A program made the position numbers and the translations under genes. Below the pieces are notes generated by a model. It saw only the letters and a list, made by a program, of their open reading frames with translations. It ran no database searches and was not told the DNA's origin. Source: JACRLW01 sp046349595 (GTDB taxonomy: Bacteria; Planctomycetota; UBA1135; UBA2386). From it: a stretch of 64,000 nucleotides of DNA. Position 1 is the stretch's first letter; each line of letters begins with the position of its first letter. The stretch is from NCBI GenBank assembly GCA_046349595.1, contig JAXMCA010000001.1, positions 2,046,001-2,110,000 on the forward strand, given 5' to 3'. Positions 9,336 through 19,439 of this stretch are shown here, piece after piece.

Positions 9336-10436
9336 TCAGGACGGCAAGGGCGGCGGCGCGGGCGGCCCGAACAGCGCCGCGAGTTCCGCCACGCTCGAGG
9401 CCGAAACCCACGCGGCCATGCCAGCCGACCAGACCAGGGTCTCGCGGCGCAATTGTCCGCCACGGACGAGTTGCTGCATCTGGCCGAGGTCGAACGGACC
9501 GAGGGCCTGACCAGCCTGAGCCACGTGCCAGACCGCACTCGGCATCGGCGGCGGAACCGAGGGTGCGCCGCCCGACGGTCCCGTGAATGCACGGGCCGCC
9601 TGCTGCGCCATCGCGAAACCCATACCCATGCCGAGGCCCTCGGATCCGCCCCCTCCCGGGTTGGATGCCGCCTGGGTCATCGCCTGACCCATCTGGTACT
9701 GCTGGAAGCGGTTGAGGTCGCCGAGCACGCCCATCGAGGTGCGGGCATCCAGGGCCTTCTCGACTTCCTCCGGCAGCGAGATGTTGACGATGAACAGCTG
9801 CGGGACGTCGAGTCCGTACTCGTCGTCGATCCTCTCCGCGACGGCATCTCGCAGGCGTGCTGCCATCGACTGGTAGTTCCGCGCCAGGTCCAGCGCGGCG
9901 ATCTGCGAAGAACCGAGCACATCCGCGAGCGCCTCGTTGATCACACCCCGCATCAAGGTCTCCAACGCCGCGGTCTCGTAGACGCCGTCGGTACCCACGA
10001 GTTCGGTGAGGAGGACCTTGGGATCGAGCGCGCGCAGGGTGTAGGTGCCGAAGGCCCGCAGCCGGATCGGCCCGAACTCCGGGTCGCGCAGCATGATCGG
10101 GTTCGGCGTCCCCCACTTCAGGTCGGTGACCGTCCGGGTGCTGACGAAGTAGACCTCGGCCTTGAAGGGGCTGTCGAACCCGTACTTCCAACCCTGAAGC
10201 GTGCTCAGGATCGGCAGGTTGCGGGTCTGCAGCTCGTGCGTGCCGGGTTCGAAGACGTCGGCGAGCTTGCCTTCATGGACGAAGACCGCGACCTGCCCCG
10301 GGCGGACGATCAACATCGCCCCGTTCTTGATCTGGTTGTGGTAGCGCGGGAAGCGCCACACCAGCGTGTGGTTGGTGTCGTCCAACCACTCGATGATGTC
10401 GATGAACTCGGATCGGAGCTTCGAGAACAATCCCAT
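9336..10436 (-). CDS. SPFH-domain protein with C-terminal GYF_2 domain (YdjI-like)
   Basis: 366 residues. It begins MGLFSKLRSEFIDIIEW, typical of the 'virion core protein'/YdjI subgroup of SPFH (stomatin/prohibitin-like) proteins. The SPFH domain covers about residues 30-220. A Gly/Ala/Met-rich linker leads to a GYF_2/DUF4339 domain (about 300-355; 'WHVAQAGQALGPFDLGQM', 'WVSASSVAEL') and a Pro-rich tail. The zinc-ribbon partner is immediately downstream. In Bacillus the homologous operon also encodes a PspA-like protein (YdjF); none is present here. Likely a membrane-microdomain or envelope-stress scaffold. Confidence 0.8.
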   Translation of the reverse strand: MGLFSKLRSEFIDIIEWLDDTNHTLVWRFPRYHNQIKNGAMLIVRPGQVAVFVHEGKLADVFEPGTHELQTRNLPILSTLQGWKYGFDSPFKAEVYFVSTRTVTDLKWGTPNPIMLRDPEFGPIRLRAFGTYTLRALDPKVLLTELVGTDGVYETAALETLMRGVINEALADVLGSSQIAALDLARNYQSMAARLRDAVAERIDDEYGLDVPQLFIVNISLPEEVEKALDARTSMGVLGDLNRFQQYQMGQAMTQAASNPGGGGSEGLGMGMGFAMAQQAARAFTGPSGGAPSVPPPMPSAVWHVAQAGQALGPFDLGQMQQLVRGGQLRRETLVWSAGMAAWVSASSVAELAALFGPPAPPPLPS

Positions 10437-10538
10437 GCGACGTTTCCTCGATCGGACGCGGAGGTTGTAGCGAAAGGGCGCGACCTACACGACCCCGCCA
10501 TCCGGATTCACCGAGCGCCGCCGCGCTCGATTCCGACC

Positions 10539-12014
10539 TCACCTCGAGTCGTAGCCACGCATCGGGAAGTCCACGCTCGGCGTGCGGTGCTCCCTGAAGA
10601 TGACGCGTGCCCGCTCCACGACGTCGGGGTGCTCGGCCGCGACGTCGTGCGATTCCCCGAGGTCGTGCGCGAGGTCGTAGACCTCGACCTTCTCGCCACC
10701 CGACTCGATCCCGCGCAGCACCGCCTTCATGTCGCCGATACGCACCGCCTTCTGCCCTCCGTAACCGCGGAACTCGAAGGCGAGGAACTCGCGCGCCCGT
10801 TGCTCGGCCGAGTGGCCGAGCAGGGTCGGCAGGAAGCTGACACCGTCACAGCCGGGAGGCGCCGTCTGCGAAGTCACCTCGGCGAAGGTCGTCATCACGT
10901 CCTGGAAGGCGACCACGAGGTCGCTCGTGCTCCCGGCCCGCACGCGTCCCGGCCAACGCACAATCCACGGCACGCGCAGACCGCCCTCGTAGACGCTCCC
11001 CTTGCGACCGCGCAGGGGTCCCGCGGACGCGAAGAAGTCCGTGTCCACGCCGCCCACGTCATGGGTCGGACCGTTGTCGCTCGAGAAGATCACGAGCGTG
11101 TCGTCGGCGAGTCCGAGTTCGTCGAGCAGCGCGAGGATCTCCCCGACCTGATCGTCGAGATCCGTGATCATCGCCGCATAGCCGGCATGCGGTCGGGGAT
11201 GAGGCACGTAGCCCTTGTCGCCGAGGTAGGGCTGGTCGTCCCATTCGCGCGGGTAGCTGTCCACAAGACGCTGCGGCGGCTGCATCGCGACGTGGGGCTG
11301 GATGAACGGCACGTAGAGGAAGAAGGGTTCGTCGCGGTGTGCACGCACGAATCCCTTCGCAGCGTGCAGGATGAGCTCCGGCGCATACTCGTTGCCGCGG
11401 AACTTCGCATAGCCCTCTTCCGGACTCGCGATCTTGCCGTGACCGGGCACCACCGGGTTGTCGAGCCAGACCTCCTCGTGGTCGAGCCAAAGGTGCTGCG
11501 GGTAGTAGGTGTGCGCCTCCCGCTGGCAGTTGTAGCCGAAGAAGCGATCGAAGCCCTTGTCGTTGGGATCGCCCGTCGAGCCGACCGGGCCGAGCCCCCA
11601 CTTGCCGAAGGCACCGCAGGTGTAGCGCGCACCGTGCAGCATCGCCGGGAGCGTGGGCACCTCGGCCGAGATGGGGAGTTGACCTTCGGGTTTCACCTCC
11701 TGGTTGTCGCGGATCTCGGCGAAGGGGCTGCTCCGGCCGGTCATCAGGACGCAACGCGACGGCGCACACACCGGTGCGCCGCAGTAGCCCTGCGTGAACC
11801 GCATGCCCTGCGCCGCGAGTCGGTCGATGTGGGGTGTGCGGATCTTGCCCTGTCCGTAGCACCCCAACTCGCCATAACCGAGATCGTCCGCCAACAGGAA
11901 GACCAGGTTGGGACGACGCGGTCCGTCCGCCTCGGAACGGCCGGGCGACTGGGCGGCGACACCCGTGAGCGACGCGAGCGAGACGACGGCGAGGGCTCTG
12001 ATCGAGGCGCGCAT
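10539..12014 (-). CDS. Exported arylsulfatase-type sulfatase
   Basis: 491 residues with a signal peptide (about residues 1-22). The sulfatase signature is C83-A-P-S-R87 within 'VCAPSRCVLMTGR', where Cys83 would be converted to formylglycine by an FGE-type or anaerobic maturase; no maturase is seen in the window. The metal-binding Asp pair is in 'LLADDLGYG' (D43-D44), and 'IFSSDNGPT' supplies the second metal-binding Asp-Asn. The length fits the arylsulfatase A/S1 family. The substrate is probably a sulfated glycan, which is inference. It is divergently transcribed from pckA, with about 200 bp between. Confidence 0.9.
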   Translation of the reverse strand: MRASIRALAVVSLASLTGVAAQSPGRSEADGPRRPNLVFLLADDLGYGELGCYGQGKIRTPHIDRLAAQGMRFTQGYCGAPVCAPSRCVLMTGRSSPFAEIRDNQEVKPEGQLPISAEVPTLPAMLHGARYTCGAFGKWGLGPVGSTGDPNDKGFDRFFGYNCQREAHTYYPQHLWLDHEEVWLDNPVVPGHGKIASPEEGYAKFRGNEYAPELILHAAKGFVRAHRDEPFFLYVPFIQPHVAMQPPQRLVDSYPREWDDQPYLGDKGYVPHPRPHAGYAAMITDLDDQVGEILALLDELGLADDTLVIFSSDNGPTHDVGGVDTDFFASAGPLRGRKGSVYEGGLRVPWIVRWPGRVRAGSTSDLVVAFQDVMTTFAEVTSQTAPPGCDGVSFLPTLLGHSAEQRAREFLAFEFRGYGGQKAVRIGDMKAVLRGIESGGEKVEVYDLAHDLGESHDVAAEHPDVVERARVIFREHRTPSVDFPMRGYDSR

Positions 12015-12212
12015 GAGCGCGACGAACCCTAGCCCGAGGTCAGGTTCGACGCCACGACGGTGAACCCGACGCCGCTGCCACCGAGCCCAACGCGCACACG
12101 CTCTGTCGCCGCGGACGGCAGGGGTTTTCGACTTGCCCCCCCGCTAGGATCCGCGGTTCTTCCCGCGGCCGGGCGGCCGCAATTCCCCATCCTTCCGAGC
12201 GCTCCCCGCGTC

Positions 12213-13793
12213 ATGTCGACCGTCGACCTCTCCCCCCACGGCATCCGGGTCAAGAACGTCCTGCGCAACGCCGCTCCGGCGCTGCTCTACGAACAAGCCA
12301 TCCTGCGCGGCGAAGGCCGTGTTGCCGCGACCGGCGCACTGATGGCCTTCTCCGGCGAGAAGACCGGGCGCTCCCCGAAGGACAAGCGCATCGTCGACGA
12401 ACCGACCAGCTCGAACGACATCTGGTGGGGCAACGTCAACATCAAGCTGTCGGAGCAGACCTTCGCGATCAACAGGCAGCGCGCCGTCGACTTCCTCAAC
12501 ACGCGCGACCAGCTCTACGTGGTCGACGGCTATGCCGGCTGGGACGAGAAGTACCGCGTGAAGGTGCGCATCATCTGCCTCAACGCCTACCACGCGTTGT
12601 TCATGCACAACATGCTGATCCGGCCCACGCCGGCGCAGCTCGCGGCTTTCGGGAAGCCCGACTACACGATCTACAACGCCGGCTCTTTCCCGGCCAACCC
12701 GCACACCGCAGGGATGAGCTCGGCCACCAGCGTGAGCCTCAGCTTCGCCAAGGGCGAGTTCGTCATCCTCGGCACCCAGTACGCCGGCGAGATGAAGAAG
12801 GGTGTGTTCACGATCATGAACTACCTGATGCCGAAGCAGGGCGTGCTGAGCATGCACTGCTCGGCCAACGAGGGAGACGGCGGCGACGTGTCGATCTTCT
12901 TCGGCCTGTCCGGCACCGGGAAGACCACGCTCTCCGCCGATCCTCGCCGCAAGCTGATCGGTGACGACGAACACTGCTGGACCGATCAGGGCGTCTTCAA
13001 CATCGAGGGCGGTTGCTATGCCAAGGCGATCAACCTCAGTCGGGAGAGCGAGCCCGAGATCTGGGAGGCGATCCGCTACGGCTCGGTGCTCGAGAACGTC
13101 GTCTACGACAACGACACCCGCGCGGTGGACTACACCAGCTCGGCGATCACGGAGAACACGCGCTGTTCCTATCCGGTCGAGTACATCCCCAACGCGAAGA
13201 TCCCCTGCGTCGGCGGTCACCCGCGCAACGTCATCTTCCTGACCTGCGATGCCTTCGGCGTGCTGCCTCCGGTCAGCCGCCTCACTCCGGAACAGGCGAT
13301 GTACCACTTCATCTCCGGCTACACCGCGAAGGTCGCGGGCACGGAGATGGGCGTGAAGGACCCCGAGGCGACCTTCTCCGCGTGCTTCGGCGCCGCGTTC
13401 ATGGTGTGGCACCCCGCGAAGTATGCGGAGTTGCTCGCCGAGCGCATCCGCAGCAACGGCTCGACCGCATGGCTCGTCAACACCGGCTGGACCGGTGGTC
13501 CGCACGGCGTGGGCAAGCGCATGTCGCTGCGTCACACGCGCGCCATCATCGATGCCATCCACGACGGCTCGCTGGGTCGATCCGGAACCCAGTCCGACCC
13601 GATCTTCGGCCTGCAGATCCCGACCGCCTGCGCGAACGTCCCCGCCGACGTCCTCGTGCCGAAGAACACCTGGAAGGACAAGGCCGCCTACGACGCCACC
13701 GCGCGCAAGCTCGCCGGCCTCTTCCACGAGAACTTCAAGAAGTACGCGGATCACTGCAGCGCGGCGATCCGCGGTGCCGGCCCGCGGGTCTGA
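12213..13793 (+). CDS. pckA: Phosphoenolpyruvate carboxykinase (ATP)
   Basis: 526 residues from the ATG at 12213, matching the family length; the frame extends upstream but that part is not conserved. The kinase-1a P-loop 'GLSGTGKTT' is at 231-239, followed by 'LIGDDEHCW' (kinase-2, metal binding). 'FSGEKTGRSPKDKRIV' near the N-terminus is a characteristic substrate-site motif of the ATP form. The enzyme converts oxaloacetate plus ATP to phosphoenolpyruvate, CO2 and ADP in gluconeogenesis. It is the first gene of a three-gene run with phosphofructokinase (16-bp gap) and class I aldolase. Confidence 0.97.
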   Translation: MSTVDLSPHGIRVKNVLRNAAPALLYEQAILRGEGRVAATGALMAFSGEKTGRSPKDKRIVDEPTSSNDIWWGNVNIKLSEQTFAINRQRAVDFLNTRDQLYVVDGYAGWDEKYRVKVRIICLNAYHALFMHNMLIRPTPAQLAAFGKPDYTIYNAGSFPANPHTAGMSSATSVSLSFAKGEFVILGTQYAGEMKKGVFTIMNYLMPKQGVLSMHCSANEGDGGDVSIFFGLSGTGKTTLSADPRRKLIGDDEHCWTDQGVFNIEGGCYAKAINLSRESEPEIWEAIRYGSVLENVVYDNDTRAVDYTSSAITENTRCSYPVEYIPNAKIPCVGGHPRNVIFLTCDAFGVLPPVSRLTPEQAMYHFISGYTAKVAGTEMGVKDPEATFSACFGAAFMVWHPAKYAELLAERIRSNGSTAWLVNTGWTGGPHGVGKRMSLRHTRAIIDAIHDGSLGRSGTQSDPIFGLQIPTACANVPADVLVPKNTWKDKAAYDATARKLAGLFHENFKKYADHCSAAIRGAGPRV

Positions 13794-13809
13794 GCGTTCG
13801 CACGCAGCG

Positions 13810-15152
13810 ATGCCCTTGGTCCTGCCCGACCCCGACGAGATCCATCGTCTCGGCACCCCGCGCTTCCCCTCGCCGCTGCGTGCACGCCGCTCGTTCTTCG
13901 TGACGGAGGACGAGCGCGTGCTCGTGAACGCCGAGATGAAGAACATCGGCGCGATGCTCGCCGCGGGCAGGACACCGCCGACCTTCGAGGTCGCCGGACC
14001 GCGGGAGCGCCTGTTCTTCGAACCCGGACGCGTCACCGCGGGCATCGTCACCTGCGGCGGCCTGTGCCCGGGTCTGAACGACGTGGTACGCGCGCTCACG
14101 CTGACTCTGTGGCACCAGTACGGCGTGCGCCGCATCCTCGGCTTCCGCTTCGGCTATCTCGGGCTGTCCTCGCGCCGACCCGAGCAGCCGCTCCACCTCA
14201 CTCCCGACGTGGTGTCGCGCATCCACGACTCGGGAGGCACCGTCCTCGGCACGTCGCGCGGTCCGCAGGACCTCGACGACATGATCGACACCATGACGCG
14301 CGAAGGTGTCGACATGCTGTTCACCGTCGGCGGTGACGGAACCCTGCGCGGCGCCGCGAACCTCGAAGCACGGCTCCGCGAGCGACGCATCGCCACCGCG
14401 GTCATCGGCATCCCGAAGACCATCGACAACGACATCCACTGGGTGGAGCGTTCCTTCGGACTCGCGACCGCCGTCGAGGCCGCGGCCCTGGTGATCGCCG
14501 GGGCGCACGCCGAAGCGCGCGGCGTGTGGAACGGCATCGGCATCGTGAAGCTGATGGGGCGCCGCGCCGGCTACATCGCGGCCTACGCGACGCTGGCCAA
14601 CAACGACGTCAATTTCTGCCTGCTGCCCGAGTTCCCGGTCGCCCTGGACGGCGAACGCGGTCTCCTGCGCGCCCTCGAGAAGCGCCTCGTGGCACGCCAG
14701 CACGCCGTGATCGCCGTGGCCGAGGGCTTCGGTCAGGACCTGCTCCTCGAGAGGTCCGGCGGCCGTGACGCCTCGGGCAATCCCAAACTCGCCGACATCG
14801 GCCCCTTCCTCGTCGAGCGCATCAAGGAACACTTCGCGCACATCGGCGTGCCGGTCTCGATCAAGTACATCGATCCGAGCTACGTGGTCCGCAGCAAGGC
14901 CGCCAACAGCCAGGATGCGGAACTGTGCACGGCACTCGCTCAGCACTCCGTGCACGCCGCGATGTCGGGACGCACAGGCCTGATGATCGGTCGCGGCAAT
15001 GGCCGCTACACGCACGTTCCGATTCCGCTCGCCGTCGCGACCCCGCGCTCCATCCCGGCCGACGCACCGCTCTGGCAACGCGTGCTCGACACGACCGGTC
15101 AAGCCGAGGTCCTCGATTTCCTCCACGAACGCCCGCGTTCGACCGACTCCCC

Positions 15153-15156
<4 letters not shown>
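13810..15156 (+). CDS. 6-phosphofructokinase, long 'clade X'-like type
   Basis: 448 residues from the ATG at 13810. The PFK core starts near residue 75 ('GIVTCGGLCPGLNDVVR'). Diagnostic positions: G174-G-D-G-T178, with Gly at the second-donor position, points to ATP rather than PPi, while P202-K-T-I-D-N-D208 carries Lys where classical E. coli PfkA has Gly. This Gly/Lys combination is that of plant/trypanosome-like ATP-PFKs. An N-terminal extension of about 70 residues is present. It phosphorylates fructose 6-phosphate. The stop overlaps the start of the aldolase gene (ATGA), so the two are translationally coupled. The donor should be confirmed biochemically. Confidence 0.9.
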
Positions 15157-16205
<1,049 letters not shown>

Positions 16206-16332
16206 GCCGGCCGCAGTCCGGCGATCGCATCGCCCGACCCCTCGTCGTCCGATTCGGTCCCTTTGGGGTGACGCGCGCGATACGCGCCGGCGGTTACAGC
16301 CGCGCGGCTTCGGATTCCGATCACCGGTGACG

Positions 16333-17442
16333 ATGTCGCCGGTCACGGGCTCCACGCTTTCCAATTCGGTCCTCGAGGCCTACTGCGTCGAACTCCGACG
16401 CCTCGCGTCGACCATCACGGGTTTCCTCGAGGTCGCCGAGCGCAGGAGCGACCTCGCGTCGCCGAACGACGCGATCGCGCTCGCCGAGATGACCGGGATC
16501 GTCGACGACCTCGCGCGTCGTCTGTCGGCCCACGCCGCACGCACGCACACCGCCCTGCCCGCCGGCTTCGTCGCGCCGCAGGCACGGCCCACCGATGCTC
16601 CCGCCGCGGCGGCCTCCGACCCCCACGCACGCACCATCGAGGCGCTCGCCGGTCCCGCGGTGCAAGGCTCCGTCGGCGAGACGGTCGGCGGCACCTTCGG
16701 GCTGCGCCAGCACGAATACGCGCACTGGTTCTCGCTGCAGTCCAAACCGACGTCCGGCCGCGCCGCCCCGGTCCCGGGTGCGCCGCGCGACATCGCGCCC
16801 CCACCCCAGCGTCCGGCTTCGACCGCCGCGAACCGTTCCGAGCCGAACTCGGCACCGCTGGTTCGCGCGCCTGCCGCACTCGCCTCGCAGGATCTGCTCT
16901 CCCACCTGCTCGGCACCGTCGGCGGCGAAGTCGCGATGAAGGGCACGAGCGAGTCGATGGCGATGCCGCTCGTGTTCGACTTCCTCGTGCGACTCAAGCG
17001 AACCGGCTGCCTGCACGTGCGGACGTCGACCGAACACCTCCGCTTCGTGTTCGCCGAGGGCATGATCGTCGCGACGGCGACCGACAACCAACCGTCCGGA
17101 CAGCGCATCGGCGAGATCCTCCGGCAGTTGGGGCTTCTGCCGCGCCGGCACCTCGCCCGCCTGATCGAGAAGGCCGAGACCGAGAAGCGTCCGCTGGGGC
17201 GTCTGCTGGTCGACGAACAGCTGGTGACCATCCCGCAGATCACCAAGGCGCTCACCATCCAGGTCCAGGCCCGCTTCGAGCGCGCCTTCGGCGCCGGTCG
17301 TGCCGCATTCGCCTTCGTCCCGAACAGCGGCTCGCGCATCGACGATCGCCTGTGCGTGGACGCGCGTTCCCTGCTGACCGAGATGAGGCGCCGCACGGGA
17401 CAGGACAACGCGCCCCCGACCGACGACGCCGTCAAGCACTGA
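16333..17442 (+). CDS. DUF4388 (PATAN-like) domain protein, paralogue 1
   Basis: 369 residues from the ATG at 16333 (GTG at 16327 also possible). A helical N-terminus (about 1-60) is followed by an Ala/Pro-rich linker, a DUF4388 domain (about 186-265, 'RTGCLHVRTSTEHLRFVFAEGMIVAT') and a segment like the N-terminal domain of type II/IV secretion ATPases (about 265-335, 'LGRLLVDEQLVTIPQITKAL'). DUF4388 proteins are usually associated with signalling and gliding or pilus regulation. A paralogue with the same architecture lies at 18239. Specific role unknown. Confidence 0.75.
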   Translation: MSPVTGSTLSNSVLEAYCVELRRLASTITGFLEVAERRSDLASPNDAIALAEMTGIVDDLARRLSAHAARTHTALPAGFVAPQARPTDAPAAAASDPHARTIEALAGPAVQGSVGETVGGTFGLRQHEYAHWFSLQSKPTSGRAAPVPGAPRDIAPPPQRPASTAANRSEPNSAPLVRAPAALASQDLLSHLLGTVGGEVAMKGTSESMAMPLVFDFLVRLKRTGCLHVRTSTEHLRFVFAEGMIVATATDNQPSGQRIGEILRQLGLLPRRHLARLIEKAETEKRPLGRLLVDEQLVTIPQITKALTIQVQARFERAFGAGRAAFAFVPNSGSRIDDRLCVDARSLLTEMRRRTGQDNAPPTDDAVKH

Positions 17443-17500
17443 AGCGACGTCGCGCGCACGAGCCGCGCACGGCGGGTCGATCGCGTATCCTCGCGCCCGA

Positions 17501-18217
17501 GTGGTCGACATCGACGTCCTGTGGCTCACCCCGTCGCGCCTGGCATCGGACACCGAGCCGATGGTCCTCGCGACACTCGACGCGGACGAACGCGCCCGCG
17601 CGCAGCGCTTCGCCACGGACCGGGCAAGGCTCGATTTCGCGCTCGGCCGCTGGCTGCTCCGCAGGACCCTCGAGAAGACGACCGGCATTGCGTCCGCCCA
17701 GTGGAGCTTCGCGATCGCGACGCACGGCCGCCCCGTGCCCGTCTGCCCGTCGTTCGCTGTCCCGGGCCGCCTGCCCGACGTCAATCTCACGCACGGCGGT
17801 GGCATCGTCGCCGTCGCCGCTTCCCACGGTGCGCGGGTGGGGATCGATGCCGAGGATCTCGGGCGTGACGTCCCCTCGCGTCGCCTGGAGCGCTTCCTGG
17901 CCGGCGAGGAAACACGCCAGATCGAGACTCTCGGGTACGCCGAACGCAGGGTCGCCTTCTGGCGGATCTGGACGCTGAAGGAGGCCTGCCTCAAGGCGTC
18001 GGGGACAGGAATCGCCGGCGGTCTCGACAGCCTGGCCGTGGATGTCAGCGACCCGAACGCGGCGAGGATCCTCCGATGGGACGGCGCTCCCGCCGCGGCG
18101 GTCGAGTGGCGTGTCCTGGAATTCCGACCAAGGAAGACGACGCAGCTCGCGATCGCGTGCGGCGTGGACCCGGGCGAGGAAGTCCGCGTCCACCTCGACG
18201 AAGTCCGCGTGCCGTGA
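17501..18217 (+). CDS. 4'-phosphopantetheinyl transferase (Sfp type)
   Basis: 238 residues. The two metal/CoA-binding signatures are present: 'VGIDAED' (about 113-119) and 'WTLKEACLK' (about 157-165), with 'GRWLLRR' near residue 49. The length fits the Sfp/Gsp class. It transfers 4'-phosphopantetheine from CoA to a serine of a carrier protein. No polyketide, peptide-synthetase or carrier-protein gene is in the window, so its target is elsewhere. The start is a GTG at 17501; a start a few codons downstream is possible. It sits between two DUF4388 paralogues on the same strand. Confidence 0.88.
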   Translation: MVDIDVLWLTPSRLASDTEPMVLATLDADERARAQRFATDRARLDFALGRWLLRRTLEKTTGIASAQWSFAIATHGRPVPVCPSFAVPGRLPDVNLTHGGGIVAVAASHGARVGIDAEDLGRDVPSRRLERFLAGEETRQIETLGYAERRVAFWRIWTLKEACLKASGTGIAGGLDSLAVDVSDPNAARILRWDGAPAAAVEWRVLEFRPRKTTQLAIACGVDPGEEVRVHLDEVRVP

Positions 18218-18238
18218 ATCCGCAGTCGCCGATCGACC

Positions 18239-19348
18239 ATGATCCAAGGCAGCCCGAACCCATGGACGACGACCCCGCCGCCCGGACCCGGACCCGAGTC
18301 GATCGTCAGTTCGTACTGCCGTGAGCTCGAGAAGCTCGCCGCCACGCTCTCCGACCTGATCGAGGTCTCGGGTGCCCGCCGCGACGCGATGTCGCCGGTC
18401 GACCTCGACGCGTTCCGCCACATGACGCCGGCACTCGAACGCCTGGACATCCTGGTGTCCCGCGTGCTGGCCCCACCGCCTGCTGCGCCGACGCCCGCGA
18501 AGGAAGCCGCACCGCAGTCGCAGGTCAGCAAGCCGGAGCCGGCCGCTCCCGCTCCCTTCATGCGCTCGTTGGCGAACGAGATGGATGCCATGACGCGTCC
18601 GGGCAAGGCCAAGCCCGCCGCCGCACCGGTGCCAGCGCCGGCGGCCGCGGCACCCACCCGCCCGATCCCGCCCGGCGCCCGCCCGCAACGCTCGCTGAGC
18701 GACGAAGCTGCCGGGGAAGCCCAGGACTTCATGCAGTGGGTGCGCAGCGAGGTCGCGCCGACGGCGGCGGCCCCACGCCCCGGCACACCGCAGCCCAAGA
18801 CCCCGCTCGCCCTCGACGAGTTGCTGCCGAGCCTACTGCGCGACGTCGCCTTCGGCGTGAGCATCCAGGGCACCACCGAGTCGATGCCGATGAAGGCGGT
18901 GTTCCAGCTCATCGAGATCGGATCGAAATCCGGTTGCCTGCACGTGCGCACACCGACCGAGCACGCCCGCTTCGTGTTCGACGCAGGTCGCGTCGTCGCC
19001 GCGACCACCGACGAGCCGCAGCCCGGCGGGCGCGTGGGAGATCTCCTGGTCCGCCTCGGCGCGATCAGTCCCGAGGCGCTGGAGAAGGCCGTGAAGGATG
19101 CGGAAGGGCAGTCGATCCCGCTCGGCGAAGCGCTGCTGCGCGCGAGGCTCGTCACCACCGCGCAGCTCGAGAAGGCCCTCTCGCTGCAGCTCGTCGATCA
19201 CTTCGAGCGCTTCGAACGTGAACCGCTCGTCGCCTACGCCCTCGTTCCCAACGACCGTTCGGCGCACGACGGCAAGCTCCGCATGACCCCGCGTGAGCTG
19301 CTGCTCGAAGCCGCCCGTCGCGCGGACGAGCACGTGCGCAAGGACTGA
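18239..19348 (+). CDS. DUF4388 (PATAN-like) domain protein, paralogue 2
   Basis: 369 residues, the same length and order as the 16333-17442 gene: N-terminal helices ('SYCRELEKLAATLSDLIEV' aligns with 'AYCVELRRLASTITGFLEV'), a longer Ala/Pro linker, DUF4388 (about 195-270, 'KSGCLHVRTPTEHARFVFDAG') and the secretion-ATPase N-domain-like part ('PLGEALLRARLVTTAQLEKAL'). It follows the phosphopantetheinyl transferase by 21 bp. The two paralogues probably act together or as alternatives in a regulatory complex; this is inference. Confidence 0.75.
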   Translation: MIQGSPNPWTTTPPPGPGPESIVSSYCRELEKLAATLSDLIEVSGARRDAMSPVDLDAFRHMTPALERLDILVSRVLAPPPAAPTPAKEAAPQSQVSKPEPAAPAPFMRSLANEMDAMTRPGKAKPAAAPVPAPAAAAPTRPIPPGARPQRSLSDEAAGEAQDFMQWVRSEVAPTAAAPRPGTPQPKTPLALDELLPSLLRDVAFGVSIQGTTESMPMKAVFQLIEIGSKSGCLHVRTPTEHARFVFDAGRVVAATTDEPQPGGRVGDLLVRLGAISPEALEKAVKDAEGQSIPLGEALLRARLVTTAQLEKALSLQLVDHFERFEREPLVAYALVPNDRSAHDGKLRMTPRELLLEAARRADEHVRKD

Positions 19349-19439
19349 GACTGGCGGTCCCGCCCCCACGGCAGGACGCGTGACGGTCGCCCGGCGATCT
19401 GCGACACTCCGCCGCTCCCGCGATCTCCCCTCCGACACC

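Noticed and set aside
8709..12032. 1107-codon plus-strand frame across the zinc-ribbon, SPFH and sulfatase genes
   Set aside because: It spans three well-supported minus-strand genes and their gaps; composition is that of a shadow frame.
12144..14135. 663-codon minus-strand frame opposite pckA and pfk
   Set aside because: Antisense to two genes with complete active-site motifs.
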